The notes under the pieces: generated by a model
The model's database searches: none
The model's input: the letters and a program-made list of their open reading frames with translations, nothing else
What the model was told of the DNA's origin: nothing
Part shown: positions 1-9,418 of the stretch, piece after piece
Layout: every line of letters begins with the position of its first letter
How positions within the stretch are numbered: the first letter of the stretch is position 1
From: Haloferax sp. Atlit-12N
Lineage (GTDB): Archaea; Halobacteriota; Halobacteria; Halobacteriales; Haloferacaceae
Direction: 5' to 3'
DNA: 64,000 nt
NCBI RefSeq assembly: GCF_003383095.1
Contig: NZ_PSYW01000004.1
Location: forward strand, 124,001 to 188,000
Translations under genes and position numbers: made by a program

Positions 1-84
1 TTCTACGAGATGTCCGAGAAGGGCCGCGAGTCCATCGTCGAGCGCCGAGACTGGGAAGACCGTCACGTCGGATTCCTCGGATAG
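1..84 (+). CDS. 3' end of a gene cut by the window edge
   Basis: Frame 1 is open from the first base and ends at a TAG at 82-84, giving the last 27 residues of a protein (FYEMSEKGRESIVERRDWED then RHVGFLG). The charged, haloarchaeal-type composition supports a real C-terminus. Too little is present to name the family. Confidence 0.55.
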   Translation, partial: FYEMSEKGRESIVERRDWEDRHVGFLG

Positions 85-650
85 CACGCCGCCGTCTCCA
101 CAACTGAGCGACGAACCGTCCGTTCGAACACCCGAGGGCGCGAGTGGGACGCTCGCCCCGGAAGAAACCGAAGACGAGAACAACTCAACTCGTCGCTGGT
201 GGCCGCATCGGTCCCCGCGGTCTCGTTCGGTCCTCTCCCCTTTTCGACGCCGATTCGAGTCGAGCGACCGCAGCGGCGCTGAGCCGACCGTGTTCGACGA
301 GGCTCGACGCCCGCCGCCGCGGCTCCCGACCCGTCCGCCGCGGTTTCGAGGTGCATAGACGCTCGGACGCCCGAGAGAGCGGCCGCAGCGAACGTCACCA
401 GATCATCTATCAGAAGTTAGTACATTCGGTCGTCGTCAAAAATATCACAAGAAGGACATTCAAATCGACACCGCAAATCAGACATTAATGCAGCCATAAG
501 AAATGGATTAATTTGAGAATAAGAGGTCGCTGTCGGTCGTTTTTCTGGTCAAATTGAATCACCATAATTCGTCGGCGATTCGAACACTAACGATAGCAAT
601 AGTATCGTCGATAGATATTCATGTATTCCTACTAATGTAATTATCGCAAC
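85..650. other. intergenic region without a supported gene
   Basis: The left part (85-400) is GC-rich and has only low-complexity Arg/Ala/Ser frames that look like chance ORFs. From about 400 the base composition turns AT-rich, with many stops in all frames, as expected for an upstream regulatory region. No RNA gene or repeat was recognised. Confidence 0.5.
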
Positions 651-657
651 ATTTATG
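651..657 (+). promoter_or_regulatory. TATA box of the gene at 682
   Basis: ATTTATG lies about 28 bases before the ATG at 682, the usual distance for a leaderless haloarchaeal transcript. Confidence 0.5.
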
Positions 658-681
658 CGTGTAATCCGCAACCCCTGAGAC

Positions 682-1104
682 ATGGTAAGTGAACGGTCCA
701 CCGGGCAGGACCCAGAAACGACGACGACTGACGACGACGTCGGTAGACGCAAGTACCTCGCGCTGTGCGGGTCGGTATCGGCCACCGGTGCACTCGCGGG
801 GTTCTCTGGGCTCGGCTCGGCGACGGAACAAGCCGACGAACCGGTCGACGACGACGGGCACACGCTCGTCGTCGCGGGCACCGGTCCCGTCTCTTCGTTC
901 GAAGTGACGGTCAGCGGCTCTATCTCACCGCTCCAATCGAACGGCGCGCTCAGCACGACCGGGACGGTCGGTCCCGCCGCCGAGGGAACCGTCGACGACG
1001 ACTCGCGGCGCTACCAGTTCGCGGGCGACATCACCAACTTCCAATCGACCGACGCGGTGTCGGTCTACGTCGACGGCGTCCGCATCCCCAACGACTCGTT
1101 CTGA
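682..1104 (+). CDS. Tat-exported protein of unknown function
   Basis: A 140-residue protein. Residues 1-20 are acidic and are followed by a twin-arginine segment (GRRKYLALCG) and a hydrophobic stretch, so it is probably a Tat substrate exported folded. The mature part is a small Ser/Thr/Asp-rich domain starting near HTLVVAGTG, with no motif I recognise. It has no lipobox cysteine, so it is either cleaved and secreted or kept as an N-terminal anchor. The start is the ATG placed 28 bases after a TATA box. It stands alone, convergent with the NosL-like gene. Function is not known. Confidence 0.65.
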   Translation: MVSERSTGQDPETTTTDDDVGRRKYLALCGSVSATGALAGFSGLGSATEQADEPVDDDGHTLVVAGTGPVSSFEVTVSGSISPLQSNGALSTTGTVGPAAEGTVDDDSRRYQFAGDITNFQSTDAVSVYVDGVRIPNDSF

Positions 1105-1150
1105 GGCCGTCGGAACCCAGTTGTTTTCGAAGCGACCGACAGCGGCGGCG

Positions 1151-1762
1151 CTACGAGCGCATGTAGCCGCTGAGCCACTCGGGCGTCACGTCGTCGAACG
1201 ATACGGTTTCCCCGCCGTGTTCGGCGACGAACTCGTCGGCGTCGGACTCCGACGAAAAGGGAATCAGGTCTTTACCCATGCCTCCGAGTACGTCGCTTTC
1301 GACGACGTACGTCATCTCGGTGGCATCGCCGAACGTGTCCGCGCCGGTGTGCGTCGAGATGAACGTGTCGCCGCCCTCGGTCGAGAGCTCGTAGTCGGCC
1401 GTCGAGTAGTCCGTGACGTACACCGCCGTCGCCTCCCAGCCCTGTTCTCGGCGTTCGAAGTAGTACGGGAACAGCCCCATGCTGAGGGTGTGGAACCACG
1501 CTGGGTTGTCGTGCCCCTCGGGCGCGTTGTCGCGGTAGAAAATCTGTCCGTTCGGGCCGGCGTGGAGGCCGATGACCATCCCGCCTTGGTCGTCTTCCTT
1601 CCCGCCCGAGAGGTCGACCGGTTCGGGCGTCGGCCCCGCGTTCGAACCGCCGCCGAGACAGCCCGCGAGGGCCGCGAGCGCGCCGAGTGAAACGGCTTTC
1701 GTCGCGGCGCGGCGCGTGAGGGTGCCGTTCGGGCGGTCGCGGGGCGGAGAGTCGTTGTGCAT
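1151..1762 (-). CDS. NosL-like copper lipoprotein
   Basis: A 203-residue Tat lipoprotein: TRRAATKAVS then a lipobox AALAGC. The mature part matches the NosL family in order: a WFHTLSMGLFPYYFERREQG segment, AVYVTDYSTADYEL, a YVVESDVLGGMGKDLIPF segment with the conserved GxMG, then a C-terminal HGGETVSFDDVTPEW. NosL proteins bind Cu(I) outside the membrane and help assemble the copper site of nitrous oxide reductase, but no nos gene is nearby, so here it may be a general copper-handling protein. I chose the ATG at 1762 because it puts the Tat motif near the N-terminus; the open frame extends 12 codons further up. Confidence 0.72.
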   Translation of the reverse strand: MHNDSPPRDRPNGTLTRRAATKAVSLGALAALAGCLGGGSNAGPTPEPVDLSGGKEDDQGGMVIGLHAGPNGQIFYRDNAPEGHDNPAWFHTLSMGLFPYYFERREQGWEATAVYVTDYSTADYELSTEGGDTFISTHTGADTFGDATEMTYVVESDVLGGMGKDLIPFSSESDADEFVAEHGGETVSFDDVTPEWLSGYMRS

Positions 1763-1878
1763 CGTCGCTCTACGCGAAGTTCGAGCGTCATGGTACATAA
1801 ACCGTGAGAACGGTCGCTCGCGTGCGCGAACTGAACTACCCTCGCCGAGGAGGCGGACGGGTCACAAAAACGAGCGGG

Positions 1879-3204
1879 TCAGGCGACGACGCGCGCGCCC
1901 TCGACGAGCGAGCGAACGTCCTCGAACAGTCGGTCGGCGTCGTCCTCGTCGCGGGCTTCCGCGGTGATGCGGACCAGCGGTTCAGTCCCGCTGGCGCGGA
2001 CGAGGAACCAGCCGTCGTCGGTGTCGACGCGGATACCGTCGATGGTGTCGACCTCGTCGTACGCCGCGTGGATGTCGCGGGCGATGCGGTCCATCGCCTG
2101 GTGTTTGTCGTCGAACGAGAGGCTCGCGCGGCGGGTAGCGTACCCAGCCCCGCCGAGGTCGGCGACCTGTTCGGACAGCGGCGCGCCGCGGGCCACGAGG
2201 TCGGCGAGTTTGAGCGCCGCGTAGTGGCCGTCGGGGGCGAGCGTCTCGTCGGGCCAAATCCACGCGCCGGAGGGCTCGCCGCCGAAGACGTAGCCGGGTT
2301 CGGCGACCGCCTCGGCGACGTGGACATCTCCGACCGGGGTGTAGGTGACGCGCCCGCCGGCGGATTCGACCACGTCCTGCACGAGGAGGCTCGTGTCGAC
2401 GGGGACGGCGACGGCGTCGCCCGGGGAGACGGCGTCCCGCGCGAACAGCGCGAGGAGCGCGTCGCCGGGGACGTACGCGCCGGTCTCGTCAACCGCGACG
2501 AGTCGGTCCGCGTCGCCGTCGTGGGCGAGTCCCACGTCCGCGTCGAGCGCGGGGACGGTCCGGCGGAGCGCGGTGAGCGTCTCGGCGTTCGGCTCGCTCT
2601 TTCGGGCGGGGAACCGACCGTCCTGTTGGCCGTCGATAGTGTTGACCGTTGCGCCGAGTTCGTAGAGCGCGTCGACCGAGACGCGGCCCGTACCGTTGCC
2701 GAGGTCGAACGCGACGGTCACGTCGTCGAGGTCGTCGAACGACGAGACGAGGTGGTTCACGTGGCGAGCCGCGGCGTCGGGCCACTCGCGTTCCTCGCCG
2801 AGTTCGTCCCACGGAGCGAGCGACACCTCGTCACGGTTGAGTCGGTGGACGATGTCGCGCGTCTGGGCCTTGTCGAAGGCCCGCCCGCTCGGCGTCCAGA
2901 GCTTCAGCCCGTTGTCTGACGCGGGGTTGTGAGACGCCGTGATACCGATGCCGGCGTCCGCGCCGGCCCAGCCGACCGCGCGGGCGACCGTGGGGGTCGA
3001 GGCGACGCCGAGTCGGACCACGTTCGCGCCGCACTCGCGGACGCCGGCGCTCACGGCGTCGGCGAGGACGTCTCCGCTGAGGCGGGCGTCCTGCCCGACG
3101 ACGACGGTGCAGGCGTCGCAGCCGACCGCGCGGCCGATTCGAAGGGCGAGTTCGGCGGTCACGGTTCGGCCAACCGGACCTCTGATTCCACTCGTTCCGA
3201 ACAT
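1879..3204 (-). CDS. phosphohexomutase (phosphoglucosamine/phosphomannomutase)
   Basis: A 441-residue alpha-D-phosphohexomutase that interconverts hexose 6- and 1-phosphates for nucleotide-sugar synthesis. All four active-site loops are visible: the phosphoserine loop TASHNP (Ser91), the Mg-binding DGDADR (229-234), the sugar loop GGEPSG (308-313) and the phosphate-binding RASGTEP (403-409). The N-terminus MFGTSGIRG is characteristic. Substrate choice among GlcN, Man and Glc cannot be read from the motifs, although archaeal proteins of this length are often GlmM-like. It could feed the UDP-GlcNAc used by the glycan cluster at 46-52 kb, but it is not linked to it. Confidence 0.85.
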   Translation of the reverse strand: MFGTSGIRGPVGRTVTAELALRIGRAVGCDACTVVVGQDARLSGDVLADAVSAGVRECGANVVRLGVASTPTVARAVGWAGADAGIGITASHNPASDNGLKLWTPSGRAFDKAQTRDIVHRLNRDEVSLAPWDELGEEREWPDAAARHVNHLVSSFDDLDDVTVAFDLGNGTGRVSVDALYELGATVNTIDGQQDGRFPARKSEPNAETLTALRRTVPALDADVGLAHDGDADRLVAVDETGAYVPGDALLALFARDAVSPGDAVAVPVDTSLLVQDVVESAGGRVTYTPVGDVHVAEAVAEPGYVFGGEPSGAWIWPDETLAPDGHYAALKLADLVARGAPLSEQVADLGGAGYATRRASLSFDDKHQAMDRIARDIHAAYDEVDTIDGIRVDTDDGWFLVRASGTEPLVRITAEARDEDDADRLFEDVRSLVEGARVVA

Positions 3205-3386
3205 ACCGTGGGAGACGATGACAGGACGTTTTGGTATGTTTCGCCTACTGTCACGAACGGGTGGTCAGGCGGCACCTACTAGAAGCGAGACGAACCGCGG
3301 AGCCGGCACAGCGAACCGCGAGACTGCGTCGCCACTCGCCGGGGTAGGTGAGCGGTAAGTGGTCGGCGATTAAGCGGTGAGTCGCC

Positions 3387-3701
3387 TCACTGGAGGGGCT
3401 GGGCGTCGCCGATGGGGACCACTTCGATAGAACCGAGCGCGTCGAGCGTCACGCGGTAGCCCGCGTAGGAAAACGAGAGGAGCGCGTCCTCAGAACGGCC
3501 GAAGACCGTTTCGAGGGCGTCGGGGTCGATAGTCTGTGCGAGCGGCGGGAGCTGCGTCGGTCGGACGCCCTCGATTGCCGCAATACTCAATACAACATTC
3601 GTACTCAGGAGCTCGGAAGAGTCGCGGTCGACGCGGTACGACCCGGTCGCTTCGTCGTACGTCACGTGCGAGTCCTTCCAGTCGTTCGTCTGTGCCATCA
3701 T
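3387..3701 (-). CDS. HalOD1 output-domain protein
   Basis: A 104-residue protein that fits the Halobacterial output domain 1 (HalOD1) pattern: LSTNVVLSIAAIEG, then LPPLAQTIDPDALETVF, then LSFSYAGYRVTL and a closing beta strand. HalOD1 proteins are common single-domain components of haloarchaeal signal networks, with no known activity. Two consecutive ATGs (3701 and 3698) are possible starts. Monocistronic. Confidence 0.75.
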   Translation of the reverse strand: MMAQTNDWKDSHVTYDEATGSYRVDRDSSELLSTNVVLSIAAIEGVRPTQLPPLAQTIDPDALETVFGRSEDALLSFSYAGYRVTLDALGSIEVVPIGDAQPLQ

Positions 3702-3877
3702 GGGTGCCTTAACAGGCGTCTGTGTGCGATGGTTCCCCTTAAATCCATGCTATTTGTGAACAGTTGTAATTCGTGAACGTCACGAAATCGAACGGGTACG
3801 GCCGTGGTACTCCGCGAGCTCAATCTGGTGCTCACCATACACAATCAAAATTCGTGATGGTTTCGGGAGAGCGACGG

Positions 3878-4519
3878 TCAGTTCTGCCGGGAACGAAGCG
3901 TTCGAACGGTCTCACGCGCCTCTTCGACCGTGATTTCGCGCTTGTAGAGCGCCGAGCCGGGTTCCAGTAGTTCGCCGCCCGGGACGAGACCGCCGACGTC
4001 GACCGGGCCGAAGCCGATGTCGCGGATGAGGTCGGCGACGTGCGACTTGGCGTCCGAGTCGTCACCGGCGAGGAAGACCGCGAGACGTTCCGATTCGGGG
4101 AGGTCGGGATGCCCGAGGTCGCGGAGCGTCTCCCAGTGAATGGTGTTGAACGACTTGACTAGCTTCGCGTCCGGGAGCTGAGCCGCGACGAGTTCCGAGG
4201 AGGTGTCGTCGCCGAGGTCGATGACGTGGAAGTTCTCGGTGTAGGGGTTCATCGCGTCGACCACTATCTTCTCCGCGAAGTGGTCCGCGTCGGGCAGCGA
4301 CTCGCGTTCTCGGAACGGAACGGCGAGGAAGACCACGTCGCCGAACCGAATCGCTTGCGTCGGTTCCACCGCACGAAGTTGTGGGCCGAGCGTTTCGGAA
4401 AGGTCCGCGAGCGACTCGACTCCGCTTTCGTTGGCTATCGCCACCTCGTGGTCCGACTCCACGAGGAGTTGGGCCAACGTCCCACCGAGGCGGCCAGCGC
4501 CGAGTATCCCAATATCCAT
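3878..4519 (-). CDS. NADP/F420-dependent oxidoreductase of the NpdG type
   Basis: A 213-residue Rossmann protein. The N-terminal dinucleotide loop MDIGILGAGRLGGTLAQLL is intact, and the order of motifs (VVFLAVPF, VVDAMNPY, LVKSFNTIHWETL, VFLAGDD) is that of the F420H2:NADP oxidoreductase/pyrroline-5-carboxylate reductase-like family, which moves hydride between NADP and coenzyme F420. Haloarchaea have several paralogues, some without known F420 activity. I used the ATG at 4519; a TTG two codons upstream is less likely. Monocistronic and divergent from the lipoprotein gene at 4703. Confidence 0.65.
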   Translation of the reverse strand: MDIGILGAGRLGGTLAQLLVESDHEVAIANESGVESLADLSETLGPQLRAVEPTQAIRFGDVVFLAVPFRERESLPDADHFAEKIVVDAMNPYTENFHVIDLGDDTSSELVAAQLPDAKLVKSFNTIHWETLRDLGHPDLPESERLAVFLAGDDSDAKSHVADLIRDIGFGPVDVGGLVPGGELLEPGSALYKREITVEEARETVRTLRSRQN

Positions 4520-4673
4520 GAACAAAGATGTATGTTAACAAAGTTGAATCTTTGTGTGGTCGGCGACGAGGGACGAGGGCCCTTTTACTCGTGGTTCACT
4601 AATCGTAATGGTCCTCATAACCGTATCAGAACTTCTCTATCCCGGAATCTTCAGCTATTCAGTACAATCATAA

Positions 4674-4685
4674 TTTAGTATATAT
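4674..4685 (+). promoter_or_regulatory. TATA box of the gene at 4703
   Basis: An AT-rich TTTAGTATATAT block lies 18-29 bases before the ATG, consistent with leaderless transcription. Confidence 0.5.
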
Positions 4686-4702
4686 GTGGCGTTGGAAGCG
4701 AC

Positions 4703-5308
4703 ATGAACAGACGAACATTCCTCGGCGGCGTCGGAGCGGGCGTGGTGCTCCTCTCCGGCTGCCTCGGTGCGGAGGGTAACGCGCTCGACCCGGCGGCCGA
4801 CCAGAACGACGACCCAGCCGGCGACGAACAGCCCGCGAAACAGGCGACCGACTCGCCCGAGCCGACCCCTGAACCGACGACCGAACAGCCCGCCGAACCG
4901 ACACCCGAATCGACGCCGGAGCCGACGACCGACGCTCCCGAAGACCGCATCGACTTCGAGCGCGAGGACGACGACCCGGACGTCGTGGGCACGCTCCTGA
5001 CGAAGGGACCCGTGCCGGGCGTCGTCGTCTCCTCGGACCTCCCGTACGCGAAGGCGTGGCAGAACTACGCCGAGACCGACGAGGAGGCTGGAACCTACCG
5101 CGTCGGTCTCTCCGTGGACACCGCCTCGCGCATCGGGCGACTGAGCGTCGTCGGTCGGGTGTACGACGCCGAGGGTGACCTCGTGAGCGAGGACACCGAC
5201 GTGAGCAACAACGTCCCGTCGGACAAGAACGCGCTCATCCACCTCGTCTTCGAGGGCGACCTCGACGCGATGTACTACTTCGAGGTCGACCTCGTCGTCC
5301 CGAACTGA
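4703..5308 (+). CDS. Tat lipoprotein with a PEPT-rich linker
   Basis: A 201-residue protein: MNRRTFLGG Tat motif, lipobox LLSGC at about residue 20, then a linker of some 55 residues made of Pro-Glu-Pro-Thr repeats (EPTPEPTTEQPAEPTPE and so on). A compact C-terminal domain follows from about residue 85 to 201, containing DVVGTLLTKGPVPGVVVSSD and ending in strands VVGRVYDAEGDL and YYFEVDLVVPN. The linker is typical of haloarchaeal surface proteins that hold a domain away from the membrane and may be O-glycosylated. The C-terminal domain is not one I recognise. Monocistronic. Confidence 0.7.
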   Translation: MNRRTFLGGVGAGVVLLSGCLGAEGNALDPAADQNDDPAGDEQPAKQATDSPEPTPEPTTEQPAEPTPESTPEPTTDAPEDRIDFEREDDDPDVVGTLLTKGPVPGVVVSSDLPYAKAWQNYAETDEEAGTYRVGLSVDTASRIGRLSVVGRVYDAEGDLVSEDTDVSNNVPSDKNALIHLVFEGDLDAMYYFEVDLVVPN

Positions 5309-5311
5309 ACG

Positions 5312-6622
5312 TCAGGCCCCACTGGCGTACGCCTCGAACTCTTTTCCGCGCAGGGCGAAGTAAACCACGCCGACCACGCCGACGAGCGACGCGACCGAGA
5401 ACGCGAGCGTCGGGTCACGCGCGTAGAGCCAGCCGCCGAGCGCCGCGCTCGGGATGACGATGGTGTTCCGCACGAGGTAGTACGCGCCCGTCACCCGCCC
5501 GCCGGCGTTTCGCTCCGCCGGGCCGACGATGAGCGCCTTGTGCGCGGGCAGGCCAGCGAACCGGAGCCCGGAGAAAGCAAAGAGACCGACGACGACCCAC
5601 TGGTCCGCCGGCGCGAAGATGAGGAGGACCGGAAAGACGGCGTACACCGCGAACCCGAGGCCGACGACCGGCTTGAGCCCGGTCCGCTCGGCGAGCTTCG
5701 AGACGGGGAGCTTCGTCAGGAGCGCAACGACCATCTCGACGCCGAGGAGGACGCCGAAAAAGGCGTCCGGGCGGAGCGAGACGCCGAAGCCGGTGAAGCC
5801 GACTTGGAGGAACTCCGTGACGACGATGACGAAGAAGACGTACACCATCCCGTTGGCGAACCGGATGAGCGTGTCCGCGACGAGGAGCGGGCGGAGCGTC
5901 TCCGGGAGCGACCGGAGGTCGTCGCGAAGTTGGGCGAGCCCCTCAAACGACTTGCCCAGCGAGTCCCCACCCGCGTCGTAGAGAACGTGCTGGGCGACGG
6001 TGGCGACGATGCCGAACACCGCGGCAACGATGAGGACGTACCGGAACCCCTCGACGAACGTCGCCGTCGCCGCTAACAGCGCGGCCGCGATGAGCGGCCC
6101 GAGGAGGAAGCCGACGCGGCGGAAAATCTCGGTGCTGGCGAAGCCCATCGCCAGTCGCTCGGGCGGGACGCTCTGCTTGACGATGGCGAACGTCGCGCCG
6201 AGGCCGAACGACTTCCACGCCTGCGTGAGAAAGAGCCCGACGAAAATCCAGAGCCACGGTTCGAGCGAGACGCCCGCGAGCGTCACCTCGGGGACCTGCG
6301 GGGCGACGAACCAGAAGAGAAAGCCCGCCGAAGAGACGGTCCCGAACAGCGTGAGCGAGAGGCGCGACCCGAGTCGGTCGGAGAGCGCGCCGCCCGGGTA
6401 CGGGTACAGCGCCCCGATGAGGTTGCCGACGCTCCCGTAGAGGCCGACGACAGTCGCGCCGGCTCCGAGCACACGGAGGTACTCCGGGACGTACCGCCCA
6501 GTCATCTGAAACGAGAGGCTGAACGCGAACATCGCCACCGAGAGGACGAGCACGTCGCGTTCGAGCCCGATGAACTGCCGAAAGGAATCGAAGCTATCGA
6601 CGGCGTCCCGACGTGTTTCCAT
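5312..6622 (-). CDS. major facilitator superfamily transporter
   Basis: A 436-residue integral membrane protein with about 12 hydrophobic segments and a cytoplasmic loop between helices 6 and 7 (about residues 215-245). The MFS loop 2-3 signature appears as GALSDRLGSRLSL near residue 80. It is a secondary carrier or exporter; the substrate cannot be read from the sequence. It converges with the lipoprotein gene at 4703, with only three bases between the stop codons. The start is an ATG at 6622. Confidence 0.8.
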   Translation of the reverse strand: METRRDAVDSFDSFRQFIGLERDVLVLSVAMFAFSLSFQMTGRYVPEYLRVLGAGATVVGLYGSVGNLIGALYPYPGGALSDRLGSRLSLTLFGTVSSAGFLFWFVAPQVPEVTLAGVSLEPWLWIFVGLFLTQAWKSFGLGATFAIVKQSVPPERLAMGFASTEIFRRVGFLLGPLIAAALLAATATFVEGFRYVLIVAAVFGIVATVAQHVLYDAGGDSLGKSFEGLAQLRDDLRSLPETLRPLLVADTLIRFANGMVYVFFVIVVTEFLQVGFTGFGVSLRPDAFFGVLLGVEMVVALLTKLPVSKLAERTGLKPVVGLGFAVYAVFPVLLIFAPADQWVVVGLFAFSGLRFAGLPAHKALIVGPAERNAGGRVTGAYYLVRNTIVIPSAALGGWLYARDPTLAFSVASLVGVVGVVYFALRGKEFEAYASGA

Positions 6623-6670
6623 CGTCCGAGTGGTTCGCGGGAGCGGCCAAGAAAGTACGGTGCGGTTGGC

Positions 6671-7108
6671 CTACTCGTCCAGCGGCGGGTCGACCCAGAC
6701 GACGAGACCGTCGTCGGTCCTGACGACGCCGCGGGTGAGTTCGTCGCCGAACGGCGCGTCGTCGACGGTTTCGGGGTCGATTTCCGTCACGCGGTCGACC
6801 TCGTCGACCAGCCAGCCGAACACGGTCGCGTCCTCGTCGGCGGCGTCGAAGACGACGACGCGAGAGGCGTCGGGGTTCGACCCCACGCCGAGGAGCGAGG
6901 CCGTGTCGACGAGCATCGTCGTCGCGCCCCGGTAGTCCATCGCGCCGACGACGTGCGGCGGCGAGTCCGGGAGCGAGCGCGCGGGCTTGCGGTCGATGAT
7001 TTCGGTGACGGCGTCGAGCACGACGCAGTAGCGCTCCTCGCCGATTTCGAATTCGAGAACCTGCGTCGGCTCCGAGAGCGCCGCGTCGGGCGCGTCCGTG
7101 AGCGACAT
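6671..7108 (-). CDS. CheW-type chemotaxis coupling protein
   Basis: A 145-residue CheW domain: TQVLEFEIGEERYCVVLDAV, then VVGAMDYRGATTMLVDTASLLG and VFGWLVDEVDRVTEI, the fold that links transducers to CheA. The usual RGxxxPV motif reads RGATTML, so this is a diverged paralogue. The gene starts at the base after the stop codon of the transducer gene, so the two are co-transcribed and this CheW is probably dedicated to that receptor. Confidence 0.75.
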   Translation of the reverse strand: MSLTDAPDAALSEPTQVLEFEIGEERYCVVLDAVTEIIDRKPARSLPDSPPHVVGAMDYRGATTMLVDTASLLGVGSNPDASRVVVFDAADEDATVFGWLVDEVDRVTEIDPETVDDAPFGDELTRGVVRTDDGLVVWVDPPLDE

Positions 7109-8152
7109 CTACGCGCCCCGGGCGGAGAGTCCGCCTTCGGCCGCGTCGAGTTCGTCTTCGAGGTCGTCCACCTCGTCGTCGATGTGGCCGACGAGGAGCG
7201 CGACCTCCGAAATCTTCGCCGTCTGCTCTTCTGTGGCCGCGGCGACCTGGTCGATTTCGCCGGCGACCTCCTCTGCGCCCCGGGCGGTCTCGTCCACGAG
7301 GCTCGCAACCTCCTCGGTGCTCGCGGCCTGCTGGTCGGTCGCGCGGGCGACCTCCTCCGCACCGGCGGCGGCCTCGCCGACCGCAGAGTCGATGTTCCGG
7401 AGGGCGGAGACGGCCGCGTCAACCTCCGAAATGCCGTCGTTGACCTCCTCGTTCGCCTCCTCGATGTTGCCGACGGTCGTCTCGGTCGTCTCTTGGATAT
7501 CGCCGACGACCGCCTCGATTTCGGAGACGCTGTCGCGGGACTGCTCCGCGAGACTCTTGACCTCGTCGGCGACGACGGCGAAGCCGGCTCCCGCTTCACC
7601 GGCCCGCGCGGCCTCGATAGAGGCGTTGAGCGCGAGCAGGTTCGTCTGGTCGGCGATGTCGTTGATGACCTCGACGACGCTGTCTATCTGGTCGACCTTC
7701 GCGCGGAGGTCGGTGATTTCGTCGTACACGTCGGTGGTCACGTCGTCGACGGTCTCCATCGCGTCGGCGGCGTTGTCGGCGGAGCTTCGACCCTCGGCGG
7801 CGAGGTCGCGCGCCTGGTCGCTCATCGCCTTCGTCTGGTCGGCGCTGGAGGCGATCTGCTCGACGCTGGCGCTCAGGTTCGACACCTCGCCGGCGACCTC
7901 CTGCATGTTGGTCGACTGGTCGCCCGCGAGGTCGCTTATCTCCTGTGCGCTGACGGCCACGCTCTCGGAGGCGTCGGAGAGTTCGGCGACGGCCGTGCCG
8001 ATTTCATCGGTCGCGTCGTCCACGTCGTCAACGTCGTCGAGGACCTCACCGGTCACCGCGCCGGCGGCACCGGGACCGGAATACGCGTCGTGCTGTCGGG
8101 AGGCGGCCCCGTCTCCGGCGGCCGGTTCCCGTTCGTTTCGCTCGATTGCCAT
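7109..8152 (-). CDS. soluble methyl-accepting transducer (Htr type)
   Basis: A 347-residue transducer with no membrane segment, so it signals from the cytoplasm. Residues 1-45 are a short polar head without a recognisable sensor domain. The rest is a long coiled coil of heptads rich in Ala, Glu, Ser and Asp, with the hairpin tip [18 protein letters not shown] that contacts CheA and CheW, and adaptation-type Ala/Glu segments on either side. I chose the ATG at 8152 because a TATA-like ACTTATC lies about 28 bases upstream; the open frame extends 16 codons further without an ATG. What it senses is unknown. Confidence 0.85.
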   Translation of the reverse strand: MAIERNEREPAAGDGAASRQHDAYSGPGAAGAVTGEVLDDVDDVDDATDEIGTAVAELSDASESVAVSAQEISDLAGDQSTNMQEVAGEVSNLSASVEQIASSADQTKAMSDQARDLAAEGRSSADNAADAMETVDDVTTDVYDEITDLRAKVDQIDSVVEVINDIADQTNLLALNASIEAARAGEAGAGFAVVADEVKSLAEQSRDSVSEIEAVVGDIQETTETTVGNIEEANEEVNDGISEVDAAVSALRNIDSAVGEAAAGAEEVARATDQQAASTEEVASLVDETARGAEEVAGEIDQVAAATEEQTAKISEVALLVGHIDDEVDDLEDELDAAEGGLSARGA

Positions 8153-8173
8153 ACGAACGAGTGTGGGAGTAAA

Positions 8174-8184
8174 GTGATAAGTAT
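8174..8184 (-). promoter_or_regulatory. TATA box of the transducer-cheW operon
   Basis: Read on the minus strand the region gives ATACTTATC centred about 28 bases before the ATG at 8152. Confidence 0.4.
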
Positions 8185-8431
8185 TCGCGAACAGTATCAA
8201 TATGGATAATCACAGATTGCCGCTACTCGCCTCGAAACGGCCAAAAATAACGGATTCGCCGAAGGTATTGCAAGATAGATACCACACTACTGGCTCTGAC
8301 AGAACCAGAAATCGTCGGTTCGTTTAAAAATCACTTGTCCGGTCAAGGCCGCGGGTCGCGGTGGGGCTCTCTGGAGTCGCTCTGGAGCCGCCGCGGCCGG
8401 GGTTCGGTGGGAGGGCCGAGGCGAGGAGCGT

Positions 8432-9418
8432 TCAGGTCAGTCGGTGCCCGGCGGCGACGGCGACGAAGCCCGCGAGGGCGACGAGGACGATGGAGCCGCC
8501 GGCGGCGAGCCCGTAGAGGTACGCGACCGTGACGCCGGCGACACCGGCGAGTTCGCCCGCGAGAACCCCGTACAGGAGCGATTGCTTGAAGCTCCGCCCG
8601 AGCCGCGAGGCGGTGACGACGGGGATGACGAGCAGCGCCGCGACGAGGATGACGCCCATGATTCGCATCGCGCTGACGACGACGAACGCGGTGAGAATCG
8701 ACAGGAGCGTGTTGACGGCGCGGACGTGGAGCCGCGACGCGCGGGCGGCGGTCTCGTCGAACGTGACGTACACGAGCGGTCGGTAGGCGACCGCGACCGA
8801 GCCGACCACGACGAGTCCCATCGAGACGAGAAGGCCCACGTCGGCCCGCGAGACGGTCGCCAGCGAGCCGAACAGGTACTGGTTGATACCGACCGAGATA
8901 CCGCCGCCGGTCAAAGAGATGAGCACGCTCCCGAGGGCGAAGCCGCCGGTCAGGACCATCGCCAGCGCGGCGTCGCTCCGGGCGTCGGTGTACTCGATGA
9001 GCGCCTGCACGACGAGCGCCGCGACGACGGCGACGACGAGCGCGCCGAGGAGCGGCGGGACCGCGAGGCCGAGCGTCGCGTCGAGGAAGAGCGCGAGCGC
9101 GACCCCGGCGAAGGCGGTGTGGGCGAGCGTGTCCCCGACCATCGAGAGGTCGCGATAGACGAGGAACGACCCGACCAGCGGGCCGACGACGCCGATACAG
9201 AGCACCGAGAGGTACGCCCGCTGCATGTAGGGATAGCCGAGGAAGTCGAGGCCGGTGACGCCGGCAAGCCACGAGAACACCCCGCCGACGACCGCCGTCA
9301 AGAACCAGTCGAATATCCCCGTGAACGCGTCGGCCACGAGGAGCGGCGCGAGAGAACCGGCCGCGGAGAAATCGACCGCGAGGAAGTCGGTCGCCGCGAG
9401 CGCGACGAGACCGGTCAC
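8432..9418 (-). CDS. metal ABC transporter permease (ZnuB/MntB type)
   Basis: A 328-residue ABC-3 family permease with about eight or nine transmembrane helices. The family signature is clear: GPLVGSFLVYRDLSMVGDTL and HTAFAGVALALF, then SVLISLTGGGISVGINQYLF. It forms the membrane channel for Zn(II) or Mn(II) uptake with the two genes upstream. It starts with GTG at 9418, overlapping the ATPase stop codon by three bases (GTGA). Confidence 0.85.
   Translation of the reverse strand: MTGLVALAATDFLAVDFSAAGSLAPLLVADAFTGIFDWFLTAVVGGVFSWLAGVTGLDFLGYPYMQRAYLSVLCIGVVGPLVGSFLVYRDLSMVGDTLAHTAFAGVALALFLDATLGLAVPPLLGALVVAVVAALVVQALIEYTDARSDAALAMVLTGGFALGSVLISLTGGGISVGINQYLFGSLATVSRADVGLLVSMGLVVVGSVAVAYRPLVYVTFDETAARASRLHVRAVNTLLSILTAFVVVSAMRIMGVILVAALLVIPVVTASRLGRSFKQSLLYGVLAGELAGVAGVTVAYLYGLAAGGSIVLVALAGFVAVAAGHRLT

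Noticed and set aside
63..398. A 111-codon frame on the minus strand near the window start
   Set aside because: Low-complexity Ala/Arg/Ser composition, no start signals and overlap with the true gene end at 1-84; typical of chance frames in GC-rich DNA.
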